Below the pieces are notes generated by a model that worked only from the letters and a program-made list of their open reading frames with translations, was not told the origin of the DNA and did no database searches. Below are positions 21,062-32,529 of a stretch of DNA of 64,000 nt, piece by piece. The position numbers and the translations under genes were made by a program. Origin of the DNA: Gnetum montanum (Eukaryota > Streptophyta > Gnetopsida > Gnetales > Gnetaceae); the NCBI GenBank assembly GCA_015680685.1, contig MNCI01015499.1:1276096-1340095 (forward strand). Direction: 5' to 3'. Each line of letters opens with the position of its first letter. Position 1 is the stretch's first letter.

Positions 21062-24000
21062 CTAATAGTGAGGATACATTTGGTCATGCTCAACCGATGG
21101 TGCTACGTGGGGGTGAAAATTCTTCTTCTTGCATTGTGTCGTTAGGGCCTGCAGCACCTGCCACCATAACCATAGCAAAAATGTGTAATTAGTAAGCAAA
21201 CATATACTATACAAGCTAACTCAAAACATGAAAAAGCAAAAGAAAAAAAAAGACTAACCTGAGAGGGTCTCACATCACTAAGTTCTAGAGGTAACTTTCC
21301 AAGGCCAACCTCTAAGCACGAAAGGATCTTAGCCTTAGAAAGTTGCATCCAGTCCTCCTAGCCAAATTCAATAACCATAAAGGTCTTGCCTTTGTCCATG
21401 GTGGTCTATGTGGGTGGCTTTATTAAAAAGGTAGCAAAAGAGACCTCTTCGAAAGGGCTGATAATTTGTCTCTTAAGAGAGTTGCTCACGACTATACTCC
21501 ACATGAATAAGTCATATTCTTACCTCCTGCCAATCACCTTAAGAAACATCTCAAGGCAGTGGTGTTTGGTAGACTCCTTGTACCATCACAAGTATGTGTT
21601 GCACTCTTACTTATATTGGTGCTTATGATTCTTTTGCACATATCCCCATTGATAGACCTTCATGTTGTAGTTCTTCCAATCTTGGTTATTTTGGATGAGC
21701 AAGTTCATTTGTGGCCACTTCTTTATCAACTCCCATGTGGTCTCATTTTTACCTATGAGAGATATCCAATATCAAGCATACTTGATCTCATAGGTATGCC
21801 ATGTGTTGTCTCCTTGTGATCTAGCCATTATGAAATCATATTTGGATTGAAGATCTTTAACCTTCTCATCTTGGTTAGCCATCATCTTTTGTAGTTTGTG
21901 CATGCATTTCCACAAGTGCTCATTCGAGCACCTACAAACCTATAACACCTTCACATAGGAAAGTACACACTTGTTCAATCTCTCATACATGTGACGAAGC
22001 ACCTGATCATCTTTAGGAGGGAGGTTAGGGAGGGCATGCACCTTGGCCATCTTGCTTAGATCACATCATAACTTAGGAGCTATAGGCATGTAATAATTGA
22101 TCAATCTTAGCCAGAACTAACCATTTAAGTAGTAAACAAGTTAACATAAGGTAGAACAACATTGCACACATATTGAGCTTGAGACTCGCTTGTTGCAAGA
22201 GATCCACCATGTCCTTAATGATGCCTTCTATGAAGGAAAATTTATTAGGCATATCTACCCATAGCTCCATGTGGTAGGTAGATGTGGGACTATTGGTGGG
22301 GACATCTGATGTTATAACACAACCATGCAATTAGAGTATAACTAAATAACTAAAGATACCAGCGTAAACAAGCAAGGACATATGACAATCCAAGTAGATT
22401 ACCTAGTAAGCCCTTATGCATGAGTGCAGGGGCTCACCTAGCTGCACACCATTGAACAAGTTGTCAAAGTCACCCCCATCAAGGTGGAGCAACCCATGTT
22501 CCTCCAAATTCTAAAGATTCTTTGCTGCCTCATGAAGCTCATCCCTATGAGTTACCTAATCCTTAGCTTGAGGAGGCACTTCTTCTGCTACTGCCTTGGT
22601 TGCTACTCTTGCAACCCTCTATTTTGTTTCTGTGACTAACACATATACATACATAGCACATTAGTACATATATGCATGTCATCAGCTAGCTAATAGTATA
22701 GCATAAAAGAAAGATATAAAAATAAAATATGCATCTAAGAAGTCACACATACTAACTTACAACATCTACATGTAAGATTTGAAGCTTGATGCAGATCCTC
22801 TTATTGCTTGGCTTCCTAAGCTTAGGGGTGGCCTTGTCTATAGGATGCAACCTCTTGATCTTGGCCTTAGATTGTCCCATCGTCTCTACTCTATAGTGAT
22901 CCATCTTACTGACATCCTCGATGCCAACTAGAGGACCCTCAATTGTATTGTCACATGAATAATGCGACTGCCCCACAAGCCCCTTGGTCATTATGGATGA
23001 TGACTCATCGATCCCCTCTAGGGGGTCCTACACACATGTGGTTAAGAACATGTGCTTGATCCACAGCTTGGATAGCTAGTCACAGTCTTGCACCACCCAT
23101 CACCCATCATCGTGCATAGCCAAAAGCTCCACAAACCTTCACAGGTATCTTGCAAAAAGTGAGAAGTGGACATGGAACCTTACCTAGAGGTTGAATTGTA
23201 GCCTAGAAATCTCTACATGTAGGCTGATGGCTATGTATGTAGCCCAGTTGAGCCTTGTACTTTCTAGTAGCACCTCCTTCATCATCCATGCTTGTTCCAA
23301 CACAAGGATATTCCCTTGGAATAACAACTTTGAAAAGGCACAAGCACAGAATAGAGGGTAGAGCTTCCACATCTTAGGCATTAGCACATCCTTAATTGGT
23401 ATGCCCTTGTGAGGTTAAGTGGCCTGCAACTAGTCCTTAATCTTCCCTCTACGATCCACCTCCCTGCTAGCCTTATCAACAATCATCAAGCCATCAGTAG
23501 GGATGCCAAAGAGGTAAGCAAAGAAGGCCTCACTGAGGTCTAGCACTACTGTCATGAAACACACTTGAGTGGCAAACTGCCTATCATTACTACTGAAGGA
23601 GTTATTAATGGTAATCATTTCAACCACCAGGATACTCAAGCTAAGGGCTAGAATAGGTCTATCAGCCCTACATGTGTGACCTGAGCCATTAGTGCATCTA
23701 ATGCTTTGTGGCATAAGTAGTGTTGCACACCCTCCACATTGCCATATTTCATGATGAGGGTGGCCTCTATGTAGCCCATGGTAATTACTATTACCTTAGC
23801 TTAGATGACCACCACTGTAAAAAAAATGCAAAAAAATGTTAGCATCATGCAAATAAGGTGAACTGAAAAGCATACATGAGCTAGCACATGAGCCAAAACA
23901 TGGATATGTACATCATACAAAGGGGGTGTGAGACTGGGGTGGTGCTGCAAGCATCTCCTCGATGTTAATCTCACCAATAGCCCACTCCTCATCCAACCAA

Positions 24001-24136
24001 CCATGGGTCGAGAGGGGTAAGCCTCCAGATTGGGCCCCACTTGCTTAATCATGGCTACCCTAACATTCGTGCTAGATGAGAACACCTCCAAGGTAGTGCG
24101 AGTCAAGGTGAGAGCATCCACCTCATCAAATTTGAA

Positions 24137-24213
24137 CTTGACATTAATTGTAAGTTATTAGCAATTTAGTATGAGCTAGTTGTGAAGAAACATAATGAAA
24201 GCCAAGCACTTAC
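24137..24213 (-). other. Conserved intron 2 of the antisense gene, copy B
   Basis: Donor GTAAGT after CCAAAGG and acceptor ATGTCAAG, 77 bases, in the same place as in A and C. The next exon starts with FKFDEV where A has FFINKN. Confidence 0.78.
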
Positions 24214-24769
24214 CCTTTGGCATAGTAGATAGTCCCAAGTGGGTTTTGGAATAGGGTATGCACCTGCAGCGCAATAAAAAGGATGTTACTCTTGTTATAA
24301 CAAGAAAATGTCATCATGTGTCATACCATGGATAGCTATCGAGCACTCCTAGGGCCTCTACTCGAACTACCTACCCCATCATCACTAGTAGTGGGCTCAT
24401 CTAAGATGAATTTCAGGATGCCCTAGTTAGTAATGTTTCGATGATAGTGCTAGTAGCCTCCATCAACTACTGAAATACGTATTCTAGGAACTCACAAGCC
24501 CTTGGTTGGAACCACATTGCTTGATGACCCACTGGCATATCTAGCACATGCATGTTAGGTATGGACTCACTCATGTAACATAAGATGCCCATGAGCTCAA
24601 CTATGATCAAAATAGGCTTCAAAAACACCCTGCAACCACCAAGTAATAAGCAAAGTGTTAGTATATGTACATAGATGCAAATTTTGACATGAAATTATTA
24701 AGATAAGTTAGCAAAATTAACACAATACAACACAAACTAGAAATTTTTTTTAATTTTGGCAATACACTC

Positions 24770-25260
24770 TAGGGCCTTGTGGGGATAGGATGTCAACCAA
24801 TCCATTTGATGTGCCTGGTACTCACTAGGGTACAACACGTTTTTATGAGCTTAGCCCTACATTTTGTAGGTTTAACATCATGCATAGTTTACAAAATTTT
24901 GGTGAAATGTTTTCTAACTCTAGACTACCTCAATGGAGAGCATAGTCTAGAAATTATGAAATTTTTTCTAACTCTAAACTGTCTTAGTGGAGAGTGTAGT
25001 CCAAAAATTGCAAAAGTTTTCTTCCTAACTCTAGGCTACCTTAGTAGAGAGTGTAGTCCTGAAAACTATGAAATTTTGATCAACTTTGAGGCTACCCTAA
25101 CTGCGCTTTGTAGAGAGCATAGTCCCAAAAAATGGACTTTTGGGGCAGACATTTCGACAAACACTTGGTGGTAACTATGCTTCCAAGAAGTGGGAAGCAT
25201 AGTCTTCATCATAGTAGTGGAGAGCGTACTCTCCATGACTATCACACTTGCCACCCTCCA
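24770..25260. repeat. GAGAGCATAGTC repeats in intron 1 of antisense gene B
   Basis: Six diverged units such as AATGGAGAGCATAGTC and AGTAGAGAGTGTAGTCC, each next to CTAACTCTAGACTACC-like sequence. The last part is an inverted repeat (CTATGCTTCC...GGAAGCATAG at about 25176-25203). The same core is in the LTR and leader of B. More copies lie near 25985, 26155-26190 and 26270-26340, around the presumed promoter. Confidence 0.8.
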
Positions 25261-26141
25261 TGCCTGCCATGCTTGTCACCTTATTGCATGTAGCACCTAC
25301 TACGCTACCACATCCATCCTACCTATTGAGTACTATCTTCTCCCTCTCTTCCATCATTGTCACCTTGAGCCTCTAAAAGAATTCAGAAAAAAAGGAAGAG
25401 GGAATGAAAAGAAAACTTAAAAATAGAAAAAATGTAGAGATGAATTGATACTACATCATTCCCTAGCCACCACTAAAACTTTGGTGCCTCTTGCGGTCAC
25501 ATTGGGGCATGTGACTCATGGGAACCAAACCCATAGTGCCTGCCCTCACCCCCAAAGCCCCTACCCACAAACCCTATACACATGCATCCCAAAACCCCCA
25601 TAATGAAATCTTCCCTTGTTGCCATGCCAAAAAAGAAAGTAAAAAAATGCAATAACAACCACAGCAGAGCAGGTTCCCAAAACCCTGCAACCCCAAAACC
25701 TCGTGCATAGCCCTTATAGCCACACTGCATCACTTAGTGGTAGCCATTATCTTTGTGGCTACACTACAAAATGCAATACAACCCTTCCCTTATTCCATGC
25801 ATAGAAAAAAATAGACCCAACCATTCCTACCATCATGCCCTCCCTACTGCTACACTACGCTAAAATGGTGCATAGCGGTGGCAACCACCACCATGGAAAG
25901 GTGCACAAGAGAAAACATTCCCAAACCTTCACCCTAGAAAAAATGACAAATATGAATGAAAAATAAGGGAAAAGAGGATAGCGTAGTCAGTGTACCTGGT
26001 TGACATTGATGGCCTCCTCTCCTCTACATGTGCTTGTAGCAGGTAGCCTAGTGCTCTCTTCTCATCGATGATGTTTGCTAGGCCTAGGTGTAGGCATCCA
26101 CTCTAGCATGTCATTGCCCTAACTATGCTCTCCACTAGTAG

Positions 26142-26659
26142 TAGTGCAATGGTAATGGCAATACTACGCTCTAGTTGGCATAGTCAAAAGCAAAAAAATA
26201 ATAGCTTACCCATGGTGAAAATGTGCCTATATACCCTCCCAGGATCATTTAATATCCCACCAACCTAGAACTATGCTCCACACTGAATGCCTATTGGAGA
26301 GTGTAGTTGGGTGAGAGCGTAGTCTGGTAAGAGTGTAGTCACCCATACTTAGCCTAAAATTTTAATTTTTCATTACCTTGTAAATGCCTAAGCCAATTCC
26401 ACTCCCCAAGCATGCTTGACCTTCCCTAGAATGGCATGTTTGGTGCACCTATAGCTTGCCAAGGCCTAAAATAGGCACACACATGTTTACCTTCCTTAAT
26501 AGCCTACATGCATACTTAGGCAAATTTCATTGCATTGAATTTTCTTCATTTGCACATATTCACTTTGCTAAACCAAGTGCCACTTAACGTTTTTTTGGTT
26601 CATTTTGTAGGAAGGTGACATGGCTATGTAGGAGAAGATCTTCTGACCTTTGATCCTCA
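26142..26659. other. Upstream flank of antisense gene B and spacer before reverse transcriptase
   Basis: Contains TATATA at 26228-26233, the GAGAGCGTAGTC cluster at 26270-26340 and AAGGCCTAAAATAGGCAC at 26461-26478, a copy of the motif that marks both edges of the antisense module. No coding frame is visible until about 26660. Confidence 0.6.
26228..26233 (-). promoter_or_regulatory. Candidate TATA box of antisense gene, copy B
   Basis: TATATA(G) on the minus strand, about 115 bases before the ATG at 26114. Position is comparable to the box in A. Confidence 0.4.
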
Positions 26660-27080
26660 TGGACTTATGGTGATATTAAGTGATGCATTAACCCTCATTG
26701 CTTAGACCTTAAGCCTATGACCTACAATGAGTACATAGCATTCGTAGAGGCACCACTAGATTGGCCTGGCCATCTAGTTAAGGCTCTTAACCTAGAGGTA
26801 GGGAACATCACAAAGGATCCTCTTATTGAGATCCCTATGGCTACACCTAATGGCAAGGAAAAAACACTAAAACTAAGCTCCTTGCTAGAGCCCTAGCATA
26901 CCTAAGGCATCGCTAGGGTGCTTAATGATAACATCAAGGTATTTGCTTGTTCATATGAGGGCATGATGGGCCTAGATCCTTGGCTAGTCTAGCATAACAC
27001 CATCCTCAATCCTTGCATTAAACCAACTAAACAAAAAGTATGCAAGGTTAGACCCCTAGCCAATCTTAAAAAGTTATGAG
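26660..27080 (+). pseudogene. Reverse transcriptase remnant of element B (core deleted)
   Basis: The lead-in is present (FVEAPLDWPGHLVKALNLEV, DNIKVFACSYEGMMGLDP), as far as KQKVCKVRP. It then joins directly to LANLKKL, which in C is the last part of the domain (APTNLKELQGL). The stretch between, about 650 bases in A (8275-8915), is absent, including the YVDD box. The join lies near 27050-27062. This copy could not make a polymerase. Confidence 0.85.
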
Positions 27081-27597
27081 GGTTGTAAGATAGGTTGCAA
27101 TTCATACGTAGGTTTATCGCCTAGTTAACTGATAAGTTACAGCTAATGCAACATCTACTCAAGAAAGGAGGCCACTTCAAGTGGATTGCTTAGTGTCAAC
27201 AACCATTTGATAACCTTAAGCAAGAGTTGGCACAACTGCCTATGGTTTACCCTCTGCAAGAAGATAAACCCTTTTACATCCACCTTGCCACTTTTGACAT
27301 GTTCATTGCTTCCTTGCTTTGTCAAAAGTTAGATGATGGCATAGAGGTCCCAGTTTACTACTTGAGCCGCACATTAGTAGCCCATCAAGTGAAATAAAAT
27401 GATGTGCAAAAGCATTGCCTTGCCTTACTCTTCTCATTAAAGAAGTGGAGGCACTATCTTTTTTTTAGTCAAGTTAATATCATTTGCAAAAACAACATAC
27501 TTTGTGCTATAACAACAAATATCTACGAAAGTAGTCACATCATGTGGTGGAAAGTAATAATAGTGGAGTTTGACGTACACTACATCATGTAGGCCTC
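27081..27597 (+). pseudogene. First RNase H domain of element B
   Basis: LQFIRRFIA, then PFYIHLATFDMFIASLLCQK and LKKWRHYLFFSQVNIICKNN align with A. TAG and TAA stops lie at 27114, 27189, 27396 and elsewhere; several stand for Gln or Arg codons in relatives. The open piece 27404-27592 covers the C-terminal third. Confidence 0.82.
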
Positions 27598-28255
27598 AAC
27601 AAAAGGTCAATCTATAGCTGCAAAACTCATGAAGTCACTTGTAAACAATCAAGCAACCATAGACCCTAAGTTCTTGGATGAGCATGTTAGTAGCATTAGC
27701 CAAGTGCCCAACAACTATGAGGCACTTTTGCATTTTGATGGAGCTTTAACCTTCCAAGAAGGTAACGTCACTGCAATTAGCACATTTCCGTCCAAGGAGA
27801 TTTGACCCTTTGCATATCATTTCACATTTTCTTGCACTAACAACATGGTGGAGTATGAGGGTCTTCTCCGAGGTATCATTGCAGCACACAACCTAGGGAT
27901 CCAACCCATAACAATCTAAGATGACTCATAATTAGTGAAAAATTAGGTGACAAAGGTTTACGATTGTAAGGCCCAACATTTATAGCCTTACTGTGACATG
28001 GAAAAGTGCTTGCTTGAACACTTTGCAACTACTGATGTCCAACATATTTCCCAAAATGAAAATTCCATACTTGATGCACTAGCAATGTTAGCTCTTAGCA
28101 TTACACCTAGCATGTTCGACATGTTGTTCACCTTGGTGGTAGATTGCACTGCACCTATCATGAAAATCATTGATGTTGTATCCATATTCATAATTAGCAC
28201 ACCCCATGCAGGAGAGTGGTATGATGACATCAAGGTAGTGTGCAAATGTTCATGG
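27598..28255 (+). pseudogene. Second RNase H-like domain of element B
   Basis: LLHFDGALTF (first Asp), MVEYEGLLRGIIAAHN (Glu), an intact Asp at the third position (DDS) and NSILDALAMLA (last Asp). Stops interrupt it at several places. This copy keeps the Asp that is Asn in A and C. Confidence 0.83.
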
Positions 28256-29403
28256 TAGTATGTCATCATGGGCGATAACATGTTATGTCGCAGGTCCTAT
28301 GATGGAATACTACTAAACTGTGTAAGCAACAATGAAGCAAAAATAATCGTTGAACAAGTCCACAAGGGGCTGTGTGGAGGCCACATAGCACCTAGGGCAA
28401 TGGAAGAAAGAATCAAATGGTTATGCTATTATTGCCATTACATGGAGCACAATTACATCTTGAAGGTCAAAACATGCAATACTTGTCAATGGCATGACAA
28501 CCTAATGCATGTGTCACCAACTAAATTTCATACAACAAAAATCACATGGTCATTCCAACGTTGGGGCTTGGACATCATTGGACCCATAATTCCCAAGTCC
28601 TCCATAGGGCATAGCTGCATAATAACCACAATTGAGTATTTCACCAAATGGATTAAGGCTATTCCCCTTAGGAAGAAAACATCACCATAGGTTTCCAAAT
28701 TCGTGTTAGATAACATAGTAACCTGTTATGGCTTACTCATGATCATAGTGACAGATAATGGGTCGTAGTTTAGTATTGCCAAAAATAAAGCCTTTTGTGA
28801 GCGCTTTGACATCAAGCATTCCTTTTCGTTGTCATAATACTCTTAGGAAAATGGCAAAGCAAAGGCCATTAACAAAGTCATCATCAAACTTTTCAAGAAA
28901 ATGCTAAGCAATAACAAATGACAATGGCATGAGCAACTAGTCTATGCACTCTATTCCTACCACACAACACACCGAACAGGGACAGGTAAGACACCTTATA
29001 GCCTTGTTTATGAGTTTAAAGCAATTTTGCCACTTGAATTGTAGGTTCCATCACTCTAGGTGATCCTCTAAGAGTTCATTGATGAAGCTTAGAATAACAA
29101 GTTAAGAACTATAGACCTCGACTCAATAGAGGAGGAGCACATGCATATGCTTGATTACATTGAATAGCACCAAGAAAATCAATGGAAAAAGCATTGTCAC
29201 AACTGGCATCAGTGCTCTATCAAGAAAGGGAACCTAGTCCTCAAGGCCATTCACAAACCCATAGATAAATTCTTAGCTAATTGGGAATGACCTTTCTTGG
29301 TCACTAAGGCCTATGATAAGAGAGCATTCAAGCTTGCTGATTAAGATGGAAATGAGTTTGCCAATCTAGTGAACCATGCATATGTGAAGTTGTATTACAT
29401 CTA
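28256..29403 (+). pseudogene. Integrase of element B
   Basis: Zinc site H-x6-H (HKGLCGGH) and CNTC, core GLDIIGPI and TDNGS, then the Glu region, where the usual Gln-Ala-Glu reads Lys-Ala-Lys, so the catalytic Glu is lost. TAG replaces Gln in the TDNGPQF motif. The GPY/F module is recognisable (KFLANWE). The open piece 28268-28690 spans the zinc site and first half of the core. Confidence 0.86.
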
Positions 29404-29435
29404 GCATGAAACATTGCACATTAATCAAGTAAGGT

Positions 29436-29760
29436 AAACACTCATCCACTATAATGTTAAATTGGCACCCAAACCTTTCATTTGTTATGATGCTACATTG
29501 GCATAGCTCATCTGCTATGATGTTAAATTAGCACAACTCATTTGTTATGATGCTAAACTGGCATATCTCATTTGCTATGACATTAAATTGGCACATCACA
29601 TTTCTACAATGCTAAAATAGCATACAACAGTTTGTTGGGACTATAAACTAGCATACCACAGTTTGCCAGGATCTTAAATTGGGTTCATGGCCTACTAGGA
29701 CCTTAAATTAGTAGGGCTACAGTATCTTAAACTAGGTTTTCAGTTAGTCACACATGATTC
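29436..29760 (+). repeat. Tandem TATGATGCTAAATTGGCA array after integrase of B
   Basis: About eight units with the core CTATGATGTTAAATTGGCA, spaced about 30-35 bases apart. It is the decayed counterpart of the array at 11330-11860 in A. Confidence 0.85.
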
Positions 29761-30836
29761 TACAAGCGAGCAAGCAAGTATAACTCTAACTCCCCCCTTT
29801 TCCCCCTATTTCCTACATTAAGTAAGTGGGCATACTATAGTCTTAGAATGGAGCACTTTCAACTAGTGCGACCTTTGGAGCACTTGCATCATCATCACCT
29901 CCCAGCCATTTCACTAGCTTTTGAGCACTTGCAACTAGTGTGGCCTTTGGAGCACTAGTAGCATCTTCACCCTTGACATTTTATTTGCATTGTGTGTTGT
30001 GTGTTTTTCTTGTCTTCTCGAATTTGTGTTTGTAGGATGAAGACTTGGGTGGTTATGCAAAGATGCATCTCATTGTAGTAGCAAGTCATCGCATCACTCT
30101 GCTGTGCATGATTGGACTAGCTAAGCCTCTCAAGAGTGCACATCCCTATTCTCCATTATAGCCTACCAACATCCACCCCTATGTCCTAATACTCTTTCAT
30201 TTCCCTATATAGCCAAGATTGTAAACTCCTTTGACATTCACTTACTGTGATTACATGGCATCCTCTTCAAGTCAAATTGTAGAATCCAAGGTAGATGTAG
30301 CATAAGCCATCCCATGGAAAACCTCTGTTGGCTAGTCAAAGCCCAGATGAATGTAACATAAGTCATCTCAAGGAGGAAACACCTATCCTATAGATGCAAT
30401 GTGGTTTTGCAAACATCAAAGCAAAGCCCATTTGGTGGCATGTAGCCCACATGATTAAAAGCACCTCGTAGTAAGCATTTAGCAATGTGTAGAGCCCAAA
30501 GCAGGTTTGCCTCCTAGTAAAAAAATGGCGAGAGCATGTCGCCAAACAACCCAATAGTGCTACAACTTTGCAACTAGTTTAGCCTAGAATCCACACTAAT
30601 TATCTCATGAGCACTCCTACAAGAGATCAATGCTTTCAAGGGCAAGCCAGTCTAGTGCCATGATCACCATCAGTTACATTGTCTCTACATCCTACATTGT
30701 AACACCCTATTTACACCTCATCTCCTTTTTGTTCTTTTTTTTAGCACATTACCTACATCTTTTATTTTCAACCTACTATTATCCACAACACTCTTGAGAA
30801 CAGTGCTACAACATCCAACTAAGTACTGAAGAGCAA
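29761..30836 (+). other. 3' untranslated region of element B
   Basis: No supported gene. It aligns loosely with 11861-12963 of A, for example in GTAGGATG and the region before the LTR. ACTGAAGAGCAA just before the LTR is the best candidate for a polypurine tract. Confidence 0.5.
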
Positions 30837-32529
30837 TGTTGGTGCCAGGTCTACTATGGTGTTTTGCTGTTCTTTGTCAACATCTCTTGGGCCATCCCTC
30901 TAGACATCAACAAAGAGGGACCAATGAAACACCACCAAATTTGGACTATAGAGTCCTAGCCACAAATTTTCTAAGTGTTGAAACTATGCTCTTCACTACC
31001 CCAGAGTGTAGTCAGCCTCTTGTGGAGAGCGTAGTCAACATGAAAGCTAGTTTTGCAATTTTTTCTAAGTGTCAAACCAGCAGTTTCAAAGTTTTCTAAG
31101 TGCTGGGACTATGCTCTCCACTACCCCAAAGTGTAGTTAACCTCTCATGGAGGGCATAGTTAGCATGAAGGCCCAGTTTTAATAGATTTTTTTCTAAGTG
31201 CTGAGACTATGCTTTCCACTAGCCTAAAGTGTAGTCAAGCATAGTTAATTGGAAGCCAGTTTCCACAAGTTTTAAAAAATGTTGGGACTATGCTCATCCC
31301 TAGTTTGGAGTGTAATCAACCTTTAGTGAAGAGCGTAGTTAACACATAGCCATTTTTTGCAAAATTTTTCTAAGTATGGGACTATGCTTTCCCCCAGCCC
31401 AGAGCGTAGTAAAGTGTAGTTTGCTAGAACAACCTCCAACAACCTCCATAATGTAGCACCAGCACTTAGCTTAGCTCCAACTCACCTTTGGCAAGTGTAG
31501 TTAGCAAAATGCATTTTTTTGTATCCCTTTTTTTGGCCCCAAAATTGTAACTATGCTTGACCCCACACAAGACAATGGAGAGTGTAGTCCTAGAGCGTAG
31601 TCTTCAAAATTACTTTTTTTAGGTACTTTATGATCCTCTCGGCACACACATGCACTTGGAAGTGTAGTCACAGTCTCTTAATCTTTTAGAGTTTGAAAAA
31701 GCACAACAAAGCATAACATCGCTAGCCTCAATGGGGAGCATAGTTGGGTGATGGCGTAGTTCCAACTATCCCCTATACCACATGGCAGTCACTTCACATT
31801 TCATGCTAAACCTAATCCTATAAATGCCCCCGCCCTCAATGTTTTTAGTGTTGGCAAATATTGGGTTGGAAAAAATTAAAGCATTCACAAAGTTTAAGGG
31901 TCAACTCACTCTTGGCATTGGCAAATCTAAGGAGCACTTGGAAGAGAAGCAAAGGCATATCGACAAAGTTGCAAACCACTGTAGCTCATTGTAGTTGACC
32001 TAAACACCATAGTGATATGCATAAACACCATGATGGAATGTTAGTCCTCAAAACTAGATACTTATGAGACTATGACTACATTTTCCACTACACCTATTGT
32101 ACACTGTGTACCTTCTAACCCCTTCTGGAGTTAACTATGCTCAACCCCATTTGGTGTAGTGTTTCATTCTCTCTTTCCATTTCTTTATATTTTCAACATT
32201 TTACTTGCATTTTCTACTATTTTAATGCATAATTGCATCTAGATGATAGTCCCTACATGTTCACATCTTCATTTTTTTCACCGAGACTCTTGACTACACT
32301 CATCCCCACTGATACCATTAATGCCATTTTCACACTTAGCACCATTTCACCTTAGCATTGTAGCTAACCATGCTACACCCTAGTTGCATCTAGTAAGTCC
32401 CTATTTGATCAACAAGATTGTTTAGGTTTCCCCATCTCCACCTCCAACAGGCCCTCATGCAGACTCAAGGTTAGGAATGTGTGCTTGTGGACCTCTCGAT
32501 GTTCTAGCTATTGATGTTTTTGATCACCA
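30837..32529 (+). repeat. 3' LTR of element B
   Basis: Starts TGTTGGTGCC and ends GATCACCA, about 1693 bases. It matches the 5' LTR from the GGACTATAGAGTCC point on and keeps the first 105 bases lost there. The same foldable GCTCTCCACTA/TGGAGAGCGTAG units occur at about 30980-31440. Most differences between the two LTRs are C/T or G/A changes. Confidence 0.9.

Larger units (their letters stand above)
21062..26114 (-). pseudogene. Antisense spliced gene of element B (unknown protein)
   Basis: Eight predicted exons on the minus strand: 25996-26114, 24214-24629, 23919-24136, 22761-23814, 22438-22635, about 22178-22305, 21259-22079 and 21062-21157. Donors seen include GTACAC, GTAAGT, GTATGA, GTAAGT, GTGAGC and GTTAGT; acceptors end in AG. 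The donor of intron 6 is decayed. Landmarks are IIDEKRALGYLLQAHVEE, QAMWFQPRACEFLEYVF, ATLIMKYGNVEGVQHYL, LDLSEAFFAYLFGIPTDG, NWATYIAISLHVEI, KFSFIEGIIKDM, QNNQDWKNYNMKVYQWGY and KILSCLEVGLGKLPLEL. Exon order and joins match copy C. Frameshifts and TAG/TAA stops make it a pseudogene now. FAYLFGIPTDG faintly recalls plant mobile domain proteins, but I do not assert that. Total coding length is about 3 kb. Confidence 0.8.
14629..32529 (+). mobile_element. Element B: Tat-lineage Ty3 retrotransposon, decayed
   Basis: About 17.9 kb with both LTRs, in the same orientation and order as A, and with the same antisense gene between protease and reverse transcriptase. It is much more decayed: CpG is almost gone, stops are frequent and the reverse transcriptase core is deleted. 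It sits within the gag gene of D. Five bases on each side (CTAGG left, CAAAT right) do not match, so I cannot confirm a target-site duplication. Confidence 0.9.

Noticed and set aside
25497-25733. 78-codon Gly-rich minus-strand frame within intron 1 of antisense gene B
   Set aside because: No similarity to A or C, and it lies between exons 1 and 2 of the model.
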